Shown here: piece by piece, positions 42,130 to 53,384 of the stretch
Layout of the letters: the number at the start of each line of letters is the position of its first letter
How positions within the stretch are numbered: the stretch's first letter is position 1
DNA from: Vombatus ursinus
Lineage: Eukaryota > Chordata > Mammalia > Diprotodontia > Vombatidae
Reading direction: 5' to 3'
Assembly (NCBI RefSeq): GCF_900497805.2
Contig: NW_020954630.1
Span: 10,362,449 to 10,426,448 of the forward strand
Length of the DNA: 64,000 nt
The notes under the pieces: model-generated
What the model saw: only the letters and a program-made list of their open reading frames with translations
Databases searched by the model: none
What the model was told of the DNA's origin: nothing
Translations under genes and position numbers: made by a program

Positions 42130-42300
42130 TTCATAGAATTTGGGACTGAACAAAATTTAGAGATCATGTAGTTTAATCTCCTTATTTTACAAATGAGAAA
42201 ACTGAGGCTACGAGAGATGAACTCACTTGTTCAAAAACACAGTCAGTCAATGAGAAAGCTTGTTTTAGGACTTAATTCCAAAGTCTCAACCATTGTCCTT
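42130..42300 (-). repeat. MIR/THER1-type CORE-SINE, antisense
   Basis: agaatttgggactgaacaaa, agatcatgtagtttaatctc, gagaaaactgaggctacgag, ccaaagtctcaaccattgtc. Confidence 0.82.
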
Positions 42301-43974
42301 CACATTGGATGACCATGTCAAAGAAGAAATATCAAACATATGTTGCTGTGGTTTCAGCCACAGGACACATGCAGATGACCTAAGCAAGTGGTCCCTTCCA
42401 GTCTGACTTTATAAGATGCCCCTCAAACAACATGTTTGATTTACCCATAATTTCTTTCCTCTGCCAACTCCATGGATTTTTAGCAGAAGCTCCTTGCAAA
42501 TGAGAGAAACACTCAGCAGGGGAACAAACCCATTAACATGAACATTTCTGTGAAGATGGATGATGGACACATTCCAAGGACAGACAATCACATGTCACAT
42601 GGGATGTGGCATCCGTTGATGTGGAATCCTTTCAGATGAAAATCTGTATAAACAGCCTGATAAATATCTAAAAGATACTTGTCTTCAAATTAGCCAGATA
42701 AATTGAATGTTTTCATAGTTGTTTCGTCCATGTTCAGGTAGTTTGAGAAGCTAGTTTCACTAGACTGATGTTACCAATGTGTCAAAGCAAGAGCTTGCTC
42801 TTTTCATGCACATGTATCAGTTCTAATAATAACATCGAGGCAAGACATCATGGCAGAAAGAAACCCCAAATAGACCCCAAGAAAGTTACATGTGATTTCC
42901 TTTTTCATTTTGCTACTAAGAAAGAAATTGTAGCTTGTCTACAACATAGCTCCCAAGAGCCTGAGTGGTATAGATCTTGCACAATCAATGGTAATGATGC
43001 CAGCATCACTTTTAAATATGATGCTGAGGATAGTTGGATTGTTCACTGATGAAGTTGGCTCAGCATCACGTAGAAATTTGTGATTGGTACCTGGGGAGTT
43101 GTCACTAAATTAAGCCAAAGTTTTCTCAGTGCCTGCAGTCCACTTGGGAAAGCATGATCCTTGGCAAGTGCATCTTCCTTTTGTGTTTGGGAATCTATAC
43201 AGTAATTAGCTGACCCTGGAATTCTGTTACAAGCATTTTAAAAGAAAATTCAATTTAAAAAATTCTACAGGATGCCCAAGGGCAAAGAGCAACATCACCT
43301 TCAATAACTTCTTCAAACAAAATGTTGGGAATGCCTTGGAAAAGATGAGACTACTCATGGAACCTTGGGTTTGACATATTAAAATCAAAGCGTATTCACA
43401 CTACAATTAGAGAAGCTTAAGGAGAGTGAAGGTACCAGAAGAAATACATTGCCGGTAATCCCAGTGCTGATTAGAGGTGGTAGTAGCTGGAATACATAGG
43501 GTGAAAAAGGAGTTACTGTATGTTGGTGGATAGATAGACTACCCATACTTCAATGCCTATAAGTGTCTGGTTTAGGTTGTTTTCAATGTATGTGTTAGGA
43601 CTGCTAAGGATGCATGAAGGGCTACATTGTTTGAGATCCAGAGAAGTATTCATAATACAGCAACATCCCTTTGCCCTTTCTTCAAAACATGAACTAGTAG
43701 AGAAGTAGCAAGTAGGAGTGACTGGAAAACCTCACCATCTATAGGGAATCCCTCTTCTATTTGTATCCTGCCCTGGACATTCCCCTTTCAGGGGGAAAAC
43801 ACCTTAGATAAACACAATACTTGATAATAATGAGAGCATCACCAAAATTATCTCCACTGTAGCATTTTGTAGGAAATTTTGTATGATCTTAAAGTGTGCA
43901 TGAGAGACATCTTGATGGAGAAGAATCTTTAAGGTAGCATTTTCCTCTATCAAATCAAATGCTTTAAAAATAAG
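42301..43974. other. 1.7-kb stretch with no recognised repeat
   Basis: Contains a 93-codon forward frame (42768-43049) whose later part reads FHFATKKEIVACLQHSSQEP and WYRSCTINGNDASITFKYDA. It looks protein-like in composition (balanced acidic and basic residues, an aromatic pattern), but I recognise no family. No splice or start context supports a gene. Could be a very old pseudogene or chance. Confidence 0.35.
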
Positions 43975-45440
43975 TTGTTAGTAATGTCTTCTGTATTTTA
44001 CACCATCATAATTTTCCCAAGTATTCCTCTCTTTCCCCTTCAAGTAGAACCATTGCATATAACAAGTAATATTTTTAAAGACAAAAAAAAAGAAGAAAAA
44101 AATTCAGTGCAACTGATCAATACATTTAAAAATTCTGAAAAATATGCAATGTATAACACCTGTAGACATCCCACCTCCACAATGGGGTGGGTAGGAACTG
44201 TCTTCTCGTATCTCTTCATTTGAGTCATGCTTGAACTATATAATTTTGTTATATTTACTGGTACGTGGTTATTCTTTCCATTTGCATTTTGTTATTGTGT
44301 GCATTGTTTTCTTGGTTCTGCTTCTTTATTCTCCATCAGTTTATATAGATCTTTCCATGCTTCTCTGCATTCATCATTTATACATATATGTATATGTATA
44401 ATTTCTGACAATGCAGTAATATTACATTACATTCATGTATCATGATTTGTTTAGTCATTCTCCAATTGATGGGCATCTACTTTGTTTTTAATTATTTACA
44501 ATCCCAAAAGTGCTGCTTTAAATATTTTGGGGTACAATGGAGCTTTCTTCTTTTTCATGGTTTCCTTGTAAGGCCAGTAGTGGTCTCTGGTTCAGAATAT
44601 GGACATTTTAGTCATTTTATTTGCATATTCCTAGTTGCTTTCCAAAATAGTTATACTGTTTCACAGCTTCAACAACAATAAATTAGTGTGCCTAGCATTC
44701 CACAAACCCTCCAATTTTTGACAACTGCCATTTTTTTGTCATCTTTGTGAATCTGCAAAAAGTGTGAGGTAAAACCTTAGGGTTGTTTTGATTTGCATTT
44801 ATTGTACAATTAATGATTATGAGCATTCTTTCTATACAAGTCTTTTTTATCCTTTGGTGGGTTGATCTCCAACTATTTTATAAATTTGGTAGTTTTTGGA
44901 ATGGAATCTCTCTTTCCATAATTGCTTATTGGATTTTGTTGATATTATATGCTGTTGATTTTTGAGAATTTATTTTGTAGCTACAATATTACTGAAACTA
45001 TTGTCTCAATTATGATCTTTGTTGATTCACTAGGATTTTTCTAAATACACCATCATATCATCAGCAAACAGGGATAGTTTTTTTCTCTTCTTTTCCTAAC
45101 TTTATACTTTTAATTTCTTCCTCATCTCTTATTGCTGTTGCTAGCATTTCCAGAACTTTATCAAATAATAATAGGTAGAGCGGGCATCCTTGTTTCACTT
45201 CCATATTTACAGTCAAATGTTCTGATCTATCTCCATTGTATATGATGCTTGCTTTTGATTTTAGATAGATTTTTTTAAAGATTTTTTTAAAGTCCATCTG
45301 CCCAAATTTTGTAAGGTTTTTAGCATAAATGAGTATTGTACTTTGTGAAACATTTTTTCTGTATCTATTGAGATAACCATATGGTTTTATAAATTTTGAT
45401 TTTTAATCTGATTAATGATGTTGTTCCCCTAACATTAAAC
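43975..45440 (-). repeat. old L1-type LINE: ORF2 reverse transcriptase to 3' end, antisense
   Basis: Minus-strand frame 45061-45297 reads QGCPLYLLLFDKVLEMLATA then IRDEEEIKSIKLGKEE, matching the L1 RT motif RQGCPLSPLLFNIVLEVLA and EIKGIQ.GKEE. The catalytic FADD follows in a neighbouring frame at about 45045-45075 (LSLFADDMMVYLE), so at least one frameshift exists. Toward 44000 it reaches the ORF2 C-terminus (complement of ttctccaattgatgggcatc) and 3' UTR. Much of ORF2 between is missing. Non-functional relic. Confidence 0.8.
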
Positions 45441-46668
45441 CAGCCCTGTATCTACAAATCAAATACTTTAAAAAAATCAACAAACAATTAGCACAGTAGG
45501 CTCCTGCACCTTCTACCTAGAGTCTTTTCTGTGACTAGAAAGTTATGTTCTGTTGAATAACATTGTTTGAAAAAGTCTACCTGTTCCCTTCTCACATTTT
45601 TATCAAAAAAATCAATCCTGAATATATATGGGCATATGTGTGTATATATACATATATGTATTCTGCTATTGCTGTGTCTGTGATATTCCCATATTCAATT
45701 TTTCCAATGTAGGAAGCCCACTTGAGTGTTTTCTCCCCTTGATTGTCAGGGACTCATCACTGAGAATTTTGTCAATGGATCTTATGCTAAATGCATTTTT
45801 TCCAGAAATAGAGACTAGATTCTGGAGGAATAGCATAAGAGCCTCAGTTGAGAACCACCTGAAAAACAACTCCTCAGGTATAATTCCTACAATTCTACTT
45901 GAAAGATATCCTTTCATTCTTACATGGGGCTTTCAACAATGTATAAAATGTCTGAGACTTTCAACCATATGTGGGTCATACCCTTACTGAATCACTATAG
46001 ACTACCTTTGGCTATTACTATAGCTCATCCTTTTTCTAATGATATTTTTTCAATACCCCATGAGCAAAACCATTCAAATGGTTTGGAGATTCAAAAATGA
46101 ATAATTCATTACTTAAAATATTAGAAACTTAAATAAGGATTAATAACCTAAGATAATACCTTCAATTTATAGATCATTCTCACAAAGATTTTGTAAATTT
46201 AAGGAAGTTGGCAAATGGATCAGCAATTATTAATATCTAGTTAATTTCATTTCTCTGTGATTCTTTCCAATTATCTTGAGTCTTGTACTTGCAGGTTGAT
46301 AGAGATAATAGGTTTTTTGGACCCTTAATTGATTTACACAGGTTAAATTTGCCTTGGAAGTTATGGTAGTCCATATTAATCTGGGATTTATTTTATTCTT
46401 TTATTTATTTTATTTATTTTATTCTTTTAATTTCCTTTTCTGTTTTTTCAGCATAAACAGTTTGTCCAATATGCCGGACTGGAGTTACCTTAACTATGTG
46501 CTACATTTTCTTCTCATCTTCACCCTTTCCTGTAATTTGATATTATTTTTCATCTTTCATCAGAGAAAAAACAGCCTGACTGTATGAAGATTGAGAAGTG
46601 ATTAATGCATCAGAAACAAGCCATTGTCTTTACATATTTCTATATATTATGTATATAGACATGTCTGT
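45441..46668. other. unassigned sequence
   Basis: Small TATG repeat at about 45625-45660; T-rich run near 46385-46430. A 120-codon frame (45628-45990) has no recognisable domain. Confidence 0.4.
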
Positions 46669-46743
46669 ATCTATCTATCCATCTATCTATATATGTATGT
46701 GTGTGTGTGTGTATATATGTATGTATATATATATATATATACA
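46669..46743. repeat. compound TATC/TATG/TA microsatellite
   Basis: ctatctatccatctatctat, gtatgtgtgtgtgtgtgtat, then (TA)n. Confidence 0.93.
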
Positions 46744-47674
46744 CAATTCTGACATTTTAAATGTCATTCAATGCTCCCTATATCTATTACCTACTGACTC
46801 TCTTCTTGAAGAGTGCATTCATAATTTATAGGTTGTAGTTTGCAAGCCTTTGATCTTTCTCATTTCTTCACCTAGGAATGTATTTTTAAACTTTTTTTTT
46901 GCCATTCTCCTTTATGTCCACCTTTCCACTGAGGTCATTAAGGCATATTTTGATTTAATTTAGAGGATCATGCAGAGTTTCTCTACCCTCCCTACTGTTC
47001 ATAAAAATGTTGGGACCTAATCTCTAACTATCTTCATGGTGGTCTTTTTGTTTATATGAGCATTGCAAGTAAAATTGACTATTTCCCACAAAAAAGGAAG
47101 TTTCATTTTGCTTTTAGGTACATAACAAAAACACATCTTTTATGTACTACTCCAAGAAGAGGTTAACCATCCATGCCTTTGGCTAACTTCCTTATCTCTT
47201 CTGGACTCGTAGTGAAAATATCAATATAAATATGCCTCAGGTCCTTCAGTACCATTATGACTTTCTAGTCATAACATCATAAGATTTTATATTGAAACTT
47301 CCAATTGTTAAATTATAATGAACTATAGATTGTCTAAAGATTATATGGTTATTAAGGTCTTCTGACCCCCTTTCCTCTTCATTTCTAACTTCAATGAAGA
47401 AACTATCAAGAAATAGGAGGACCAACAGCTATTTAAATTTTTTTTGCTCCACTGCCATGGCCGGATAATTTATCATCCAGCAGCCAATCTATTGAAGCTG
47501 ACTCTCTCCAGACTTCCTGGGTCTTTCATGAAGATTGTACTTGAAGCCTTTGCAGCACGACAGAACCTGCCAATACATTCACTCCAATGGCATTACCTTG
47601 AATTATTCAAGATCACCTCTCTGCCAGGACAGTTCAGCATAGATTGAGAGCAGGAAAGGACCTTAGAAACCATA
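46744..47674. other. unassigned sequence
   Basis: No familiar repeat; aggaaaggaccttagaaacc near 47650 hints at a CORE-SINE tail fragment. Confidence 0.4.
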
Positions 47675-47902
47675 AAGCCAGTGCTAGATGTCAGGAACAC
47701 ATGGGTTTGAGTCAAGCTTCAGGTACTTACTAGCTGTGTGACCCTGATCAAATCACTTACCCTCTCTCAGCCTCAGTTTGCTCACCTGTAAAATAAGGAT
47801 AATAAAAGCAACTAACTCACAGGGTTGTTATGAAGTTCAGGTGAGATAATGAATGGCAAGTGCTTTACTAGTCATAAAGCACTGCATCAATGCTAGTTAT
47901 TT
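47675..47902 (+). repeat. MIR-type CORE-SINE, long-tail form
   Basis: ggaacacatgggtttgagtc, actagctgtgtgaccctgat, ctctctcagcctcagtttgc, aactcacagggttgttatga, agcactgcatcaatgctagt. Confidence 0.85.
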
Positions 47903-47905
47903 ACA

Positions 47906-48137
47906 AGGCAACTAGGTGGTGCAATGGATAGAGCCAGGAGGACTCATCTTCCTGAGCTCAAAAATTGCCTCAGATATTTACTAGCTATGTGACCCTAGGC
48001 AAGTCACTTTACCCTGTTTGTCTCAGTTTCCTCATATGTAAAATGAGCTAGAGAGTGAAACAGCAAAACACTCTAGTATTTCTGCCAAAAAAACCCAAAC
48101 AGGGGTAATGAAGAGTTGAACATGACTGAAAAATATT
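47906..48137 (+). mobile_element. Mar-1 SINE
   Basis: ggcaactaggtggtgcaatg, atagagccaggaggactcat, gtgaccctaggcaagtcact, cactctagtatttctgccaa, gtaatgaagagttgaacatg. Contains a small deletion after atagagcc. Confidence 0.87.
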
Positions 48138-48154
48138 ACTTACACTGCCGTTAC

Positions 48155-48212
48155 TATTCAGTATGGGAGTTAGACTAGATAAGGTCCATGACAGCTCTAA
48201 ACCTATAATTGT
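48155..48212 (+). repeat. MIR/THER1-type tail fragment
   Basis: gggagttagactagataagg, tccatgacagctctaaacct. Confidence 0.6.
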
Positions 48213-48672
48213 CTGGTACTAAGAACATAGAGCATCTCCATTTGTTTATTGTGGGTATGAGGGTTGCAATTCAATAATCTGTCACCAGATGTCCCCATAA
48301 GTAAATCACCTCACAAGAGAAATCAGGCAAGGTATTCTTTATAAACATTTGCTTGATTTCAGCAATATCTCTGCATGTCCTTAATGCTAAGGTTCTTACT
48401 GAAAGATAAATCAAGCCACTGCCACCACCTCAAACCTCTATGGAAACAGCCCAGGACCCTAAAAAACCAGAATTGTGGAAATGGCAGTGTCCCTAAGATC
48501 ACTGATCCTCCTTCTAGCTCAACCCTTAGCAGGTTTATCCCATCAACCAATACCTGTGCAGACATGACCTGCTATTTCTTTCTGCAAGTGTTGAAGCCTC
48601 CACCTCCTCCACAGTCATGACTACTGAAGGTCCAGGGAGGGTAGGGAGAGGAAGTATGGAAGTCCTTTACAC
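48213..48672. other. no recognised feature
   Basis: Somewhat GC-richer, repeat-free; overlapping frames on both strands at 48359-48620 show no domain. Confidence 0.4.
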
Positions 48673-48860
48673 CAGTGGTATCAAACTCAAATAGAAATAG
48701 ACCTCTGCTGGCTACATATTGACTTAGAAAACCACAAATTAACATTATCAGGGTGGTATTGCACTTTTATTCATGTTGCTAAACATTTCCTAACTATATT
48801 TCAATCTGATATTCGCTGCACTCAGGGTTTTGTGGGGCAGCAAGGAGTTTGATATCTCTG
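48673..48860 (+). mobile_element. hAT-like non-autonomous DNA element
   Basis: Ends are inverted: cagtggtatcaaactca at the left, and the complement of the right end reads cagagatatcaaactcc. Flanking 8-mers ctttacac (48665-48672) and ctctatac (48861-48868) match at 6 of 8, fitting the 8-bp target duplication of hAT elements. At about 190 bp it has no room for a transposase. Same family as 5963-6195. Confidence 0.75.
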
Positions 48861-49009
48861 CTCTATACCAAAGTCCTTAACACTGTCAAACAGTTCAAGA
48901 TCAGAAACTAATACAGTGTTACCAGTGGAAATGGCATTAAAAAGATTCGTTACCACATGCTTTCCTGATACAACCTAAAAACTATGGGACCTTTATAACC
49001 AACTTGAAT

Positions 49010-49132
49010 CTGAAACCTCATATATATCTTGCCTCCCCCATTAGAATGTGATCTCCTTATAAGCAGAGACACTCTTCATTTTCTATCTGTATTCCCAGTG
49101 CTTAGCACAGAGCTTTGCAGACAGCAAGGATT
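49010..49132 (+). repeat. L2 LINE 3' end, first part
   Basis: ttgcctcccccattagaatg, gtgatctccttataagcaga, gtattcccagtgcttagcac. The end of the element resumes near 49319, after a Mar-1 insertion. Confidence 0.8.
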
Positions 49133-49318
49133 TCTTGTTGTTGATTCATTTCAGTCATGTCTTCATGACCCCATTTGGGGTTTTCTTGACAAAGATACTG
49201 GAGTGGTTTACCATTTCCTTCTCTAGCTCATTTTACATATGAGGAGCTACTAAGCATCTGAGGCCACATATGAGCTCAGGGAGACAAGTCTTCCTCACTT
49301 CCTCACTCATTCACGCCT
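49133..49318 (-). mobile_element. Mar-1 SINE, antisense, inside L2
   Basis: ttgttgattcatttcagtca, tgtcttcatgaccccatttg, gggttttcttgacaaagata, ctggagtggtttaccatttc, cttctctagctcattttaca: the BovB-like tail in reverse, followed by a shortened core and head. Confidence 0.9.
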
Positions 49319-49350
49319 GGTACCTAAGTAAGCATTTACTAAATTTACTA
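49319..49350 (+). repeat. L2 LINE 3' terminus, continued
   Basis: ggtacctaagtaagcattta, ctaaat complete the L2 terminus broken at 49132. Confidence 0.55.
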
Positions 49351-49353
49351 TTT

Positions 49354-49517
49354 TGGGGCAGTTGGGTGGTGCAGTAGATAAAGCATTGGGCTTGGAATCA
49401 GTAAGACCTAAATTTAAGTACAGTCTGAGTCACTAGCTGTGTGACCCTGGGCAAGTCACTTAACCCTGATTGTCTCATCAAAACACAAAAAAAAAAACCC
49501 CCAAAAACAAAAAAAAA
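49354..49517 (+). repeat. WSINE1-like SINE
   Basis: ggggcagttgggtggtgcag, ttgggcttggaatcagtaag, agctgtgtgaccctgggcaa, gtcacttaaccctgattgtc, then an A-rich tail. Confidence 0.87.
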
Positions 49518-49527
49518 CTGAAAACAA

Positions 49528-49755
49528 AGAGAACAGCCATTAATTGAGGAATGGCTGAATAAATTATGTTATATGAACATTATATATACATATGTTATAC
49601 ATAGATGATTTCAAATCAGTGTGAAAAGATGTGCATGAATTGATGGAGAGTGAAGTGAGCAAAACCAGAACAATTTAGACTGTAACTTCAATATTTAAAA
49701 AATGAACAACTTTGAAAACTTGTATAAAATGATAAAGATTAAAAGATGTTAATAA
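49528..49755 (+). repeat. old L1-type 3' end
   Basis: attaattgaggaatggctga, gagagtgaagtgagcaaaac, cagaacaatttagactgtaa, caactttgaaaacttgtata. Belongs with the L1 3' ends at 51128-51420 and 51649-51995, not with the younger L1 at 39047. Confidence 0.65.
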
Positions 49756-49759
49756 TGAT

Positions 49760-50355
49760 AAAATGGTCAATAATAAAATGATGGATTTTTATTTAATGTA
49801 ATCAAAATTATCTGTTTTATACTATATGATTCCTTGTCTGGCCATGAATTTTTCTCCTGTGCATAGATGTGATAGGTAATATTTTTCCATGTTTCTATAA
49901 TTTCTTTGTGATGTAACCTTTCATAACTAGGATACATACGCATTTGGAACTTATCTTTATATAGAGTGTGAGGTGTAGGTCTAAATCTAATTTCTTCCAT
50001 AACACTACCCAATTTTCCCAGAAGTTTTTGAAAAATAGTGAATCCTTACCCCAGTGGCTGAGGCCTTTGTATTTATCAAATGTTAGAGTATTAGATACTA
50101 TTCCAAGGATCGGTTCCTTTATTTTTAAGCAGCACAAAGCTGTTTTACTAATCACTGCTCTAATGCAAAGATAGTTAGTCATTCAGCACTTCTAGGCCCA
50201 CTTCATTCCCATTTCTTTTCATTATTTATTTTGAGATTACTGATATTTTTTTTCCTCCATATGAATTTTGTCATATTTTTCCAGTTCCATAAATCAATCT
50301 TTTGGAATGGCCTTGAATAAATAAATTATTTTAGGCAATATTGTTCATATTATTT
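49760..50355 (-). repeat. L1 ORF2 region, antisense, first part
   Basis: Minus-strand frame 49895-50182 reads HWGKDSLFFKNFWENWVVLW and KKLDLDLHLTLYIKISSK, aligning with human L1 ORF2p WGKDSLF.K..WENW and KL.LD..LT.Y.KI.S. Further right, tttcctccatatgaattttg and tccagttccataaatcaatc continue the antisense L1. A mariner-type element breaks it at 50356. Confidence 0.65.
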
Positions 50356-50357
50356 TA

Positions 50358-50935
50358 CAGAGTATCCCAAAAGTCTTAGTGTAGTTTTGAGCTTTAATAA
50401 CTTTAGAAATATAAAAGCTACAAATTTATAAAAGTAGCATTTGAAAGGTTAAATATTTAAATTTTAAACTATTAACGTTTCTCATTAAAATTCAACATGA
50501 CCACCTTTTTGTCCTATATATTTCCCCAACTAATTTTGGAACTTTATAAAAACTTTTATCAGTTGCTTTTCAGTTGTTTAAAGGGTTGCATGCATAATCC
50601 TAGCCTCAAGATCATCCAAAGAATTAGGTTTTGATGCATATATGACAGCTATGACAGTTTTGATGGGATTCCACACAAAAAAAAGTGTAATGGGGATAGA
50701 TCAGTTGGTCAAGCTGGTCAAGCAAGAGGACCTTCAATACTAATCTACAGATTAGAGAAAGCATCACACACGTAAAATATAATGATAAGATGTCCTGTCA
50801 TTAAAAATTCATAAAACAAAGCAACTCTAAAATATATTTCAATAATTAAACTTTCAAATGATTTTTCTAAGTTTGTAACATTTATTTTGAGGTTATTAAA
50901 GCTTAAAAATGTAATAAGACTTTTAAGACACCTTG
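50358..50935 (-). mobile_element. mariner/Tc1-type element, internally deleted, inside L1
   Basis: TA flanks both sides (50356-50357, 50936-50937). The left end is cagagtatcccaaaagtctt; the complement of the right end is caaggtgtcttaaaagtctt. Inner ttgagctttaataac and its inverse also match. On the minus strand, gcatcaaaacctaattcttt then ggatgatcttgaggctagga corresponds to the PKPHSLDDFKTRI region of 6508-7078. Length and internal layout match that copy, so both descend from one shortened form. L1 sequence resumes at 50938. Confidence 0.75.
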
Positions 50936-50937
50936 TA

Positions 50938-50996
50938 TTGGCTCATCCTAACCATAAACAATATTTTTTCAGTTACTTAGGTTTATCTTCAGGAGG
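50938..50996 (-). repeat. L1 ORF2 region, antisense, continued
   Basis: ggctcatcctaaccataaac, aatattttttcagttactta continue the L1 broken at 50355, restoring collinearity across the mariner insertion. Confidence 0.55.
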
Positions 50997-51055
50997 ACAG
51001 ACAATGAAACATGATATCCATTACAGAGGGCTGATACACTTAGGGTGCAGAATGA

Positions 51056-51056
51056 C

Positions 51057-51116
<60 letters not shown>

Positions 51117-51127
51117 GGATAGATAGA
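51056..51127. repeat. (GATA)n microsatellite
   Basis: About 17 GATA units; the Ile-Tyr-Leu-Ser repeats of the minus-strand frame come from it. Confidence 0.97.
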
Positions 51128-51420
51128 TGTAAACATTGAGGAAATTTGTTTTGGTTGACTATGTATGCTTGTTATAAAAAACCTTTTTTTTTTCCAATGG
51201 GGTAGGAGGGAGAGCAAATGGATTTTTTAAAAATAGATAGTTGGGGGAGAAGGGGACCACAGACATAAAATGTTGCATGCACTTTCAAAGAAAGTCACTA
51301 TTTTGTTAGTTTTATTTAACTGTTTGCTTTGTTACAAGAGATCTATCATGAAGTTATAGTAATCTGTGAATGTTTATAATATAAAAACAAGACACATCAA
51401 TAAAATGTTTTTAAAAGAAA
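51128..51420 (+). repeat. old L1-type 3' UTR
   Basis: attgaggaaatttgttttgg, ttgactatgtatgcttgtta, ttccaatggggtaggaggga, and an A-rich end near 51420. Related to 51880-51995. Confidence 0.55.
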
Positions 51421-51648
51421 AAGATTCTCCTCAAGCTTGGCCTATGGAAGACAGAAGAAAATGCAGCTGTTTTCTCTTCTTCCCAGATGGACTCTGAGTG
51501 CCATACATTTTGTATGCTGTCAGACACCACTGATAAATGGTCAGGTTTGTTGAACTCCTTCCCCCCGCCCCACCCCTTATGCTTTTATTCTTTGCTCCAT
51601 GGAATGGTTCTATTTGGAAATGAACATGATGTAAAAACAAAAAAATAA
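51421..51648. other. no recognised feature
   Basis: C-run (ccccccgccccacccc) at about 51563-51578; nothing else recognised. Confidence 0.4.
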
Positions 51649-51995
51649 ATAGGAAAATGAAGTAAATTGATGAAGAATGAAATTAACAGAACCAGGAAAG
51701 CAATTTGTACAATAACAATGTGGTAAAAACAAATCAACAAACAAAAGCTGTAAGAACTCTAACCATTCATGACAACAATGACTCTCCAAGAATAATGATG
51801 AAACATTGCCATCCAACTCATGAAAGAATTGATGGACTTGGATTACAAAATGATATATATTCTTTGAACACGGCCAATGAGGTATTTTGTTTTGCCTAAG
51901 TATGCATATTTGTAATAGGGATTTTGCTTTTCTTTTTCTTTTCTAATAGTTTGAAGAGAGAGAGGGGAAAAAAGATTACTGTTAAAAAAAAAAAA
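51649..51995 (+). repeat. old L1-type ORF2 end and 3' UTR
   Basis: gaatgaaattaacagaacca, ggaaagcaatttgtacaata, atgaaacattgccatccaac, gaacacggccaatgaggtat, tttgttttgcctaagtatgc, then a poly(A) stretch at 51985. Confidence 0.7.
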
Positions 51996-52004
51996 AGGAC
52001 TGTA

Positions 52005-52385
52005 GAAAATCTCAGGATGGTGACTAAGAATGTCATGCATGTGGGCATGGTTAACCTGGAAAAGACATGACTTGTGAGGGTGGGGATGAGCATGATATCT
52101 GCCCTCAAGGACAATGTCAAGGAAATAATAGCTCGTATTTGTTCTGCCTGACTCCAAAGGGTAGAATCAGTGGCAGTGGGTGGGAGCTGCAATGTGGTGA
52201 ATTTATACCTGATGTTAAGTACAAGGGTCCTAATGATTAGGGCTATCCAGAAGTGAGATGAGCTCCCGCAGGAGACATTGAATTCCCCCTTGCTTGTCCA
52301 GCAAAAGACAGATGATGCCCACTGGTCAGGCATGCTGTAGAGAAAGGTCTTTCTTCAGATTCAGTTTCAATGGCCTCAGAGGTTG
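52005..52385 (+). repeat. CR1/L3-type LINE 3' region
   Basis: ggttaacctggaaaagacat, gatatctgccctcaaggaca, cagtgggtgggagctgcaat, tagggctatccagaagtgag, aagtgagatgagctcccgca, gacattgaattcccccttgc. This is the classic CR1/L3 block just before the 3' end. The overlapping 145-codon minus-strand frame is spurious. Confidence 0.78.
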
Positions 52386-52394
52386 CTTTCCACA

Positions 52395-52520
52395 GAGAGA
52401 TTTGGTCAAGGTGAAGTGACTGTTACAAGGACACAAAGCTCATGAATGACACAAGCAGAGACATGACCCAGGCCTCATAACTTCCAGCCTGGTCTTCCTT
52501 CTACTGCCCCATGCTGCTAT
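52395..52520 (-). repeat. MIR-type CORE-SINE, antisense
   Basis: ggtgaagtgactgttacaag, gacacaaagctcatgaatga, catgacccaggcctcataac, cagcctggtcttccttctac. Confidence 0.65.
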
Positions 52521-52984
52521 CATTTTTTAAAGGGGCGAATAACATCTTTACTAAAAGTTTATTAAATCCATGCTGTCACAGAGATAACTAGTGAGCAGAT
52601 GAATATTGCTGGGTTCAGGTTCATGCTAGGTGTTTGCTGAAGTAATCCTTCTTGCTAAAAATATATTGCACTAATAAATCCTTAGCACAAGTCCCAGTAA
52701 ATGTCACTTCTGTTTAAAATGCTCTGCAGGATCAATGACAAGAGATGCTGTCTTTGCCCTTGAAAAAACGTCCAGGCAAAGTCAGAGTCAGGATCTGAAT
52801 CCTAATCCCAATCATGCCACAATCAATTCTGAATGATTTTTAAAGCCCTGGTCATTTGTGAGGTCCAAAAGAAAAAAAAAGTAAGATGTAAAATGGGATA
52901 CAGATATAAAAAGTGGGTAGAGGGCAGGAGAGAAATGGCAGCATCTTGATGGACAGAAACAACAACAAAAAAAAGTGGGCATCA
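52521..52984. other. no recognised feature
   Basis: A-runs near 52872 and 52965; nothing else recognised. Confidence 0.4.
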
Positions 52985-53165
52985 ACTAATAATAATCTCC
53001 TACTTATAAAGAGCTTTAAGGTCTACAGTAGGCTTTTCTCATAACCACTCAGGAAGGTAGGTAGTTCAAGTACCATTACTTCTCTTGTGACTTGTGACTT
53101 GTAACTATGACTTGTTCATAGTTACACACACACAACTAAGTGTAAGAACTAAGATTTGAACATAG
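52985..53165 (-). repeat. MIR-type CORE-SINE, antisense, degraded
   Basis: aataatctcctacttataaa, gagctttaaggtctacagta, cataaccactcaggaaggta; later aactaagatttgaacatagt. Confidence 0.6.
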
Positions 53166-53179
53166 TTCAATGCAGAAAG

Positions 53180-53344
53180 AAGGTATATATGTGTGTGCAT
53201 ATATGCATGCATACATATACATATCATATATATGTATATACATTTATAGGGAGGGAATGAGAGAGAAGGAGGGAAGAAGAGAGAGAGAGAGGGAGGGAAG
53301 GAGGGAGAGGGGAAGAGAGAGACAGAGACAGAGACAGAGACAGA

Positions 53345-53384
<40 letters not shown>

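Noticed and set aside
51056-51127. CRISPR-like tandem array
   Set aside because: Simple GATA tetranucleotide repeat with no spacers.
51896-52333. 145-codon minus-strand frame
   Set aside because: Lies antisense across a clear CR1/L3 LINE 3' region and an L1 poly(A) end.
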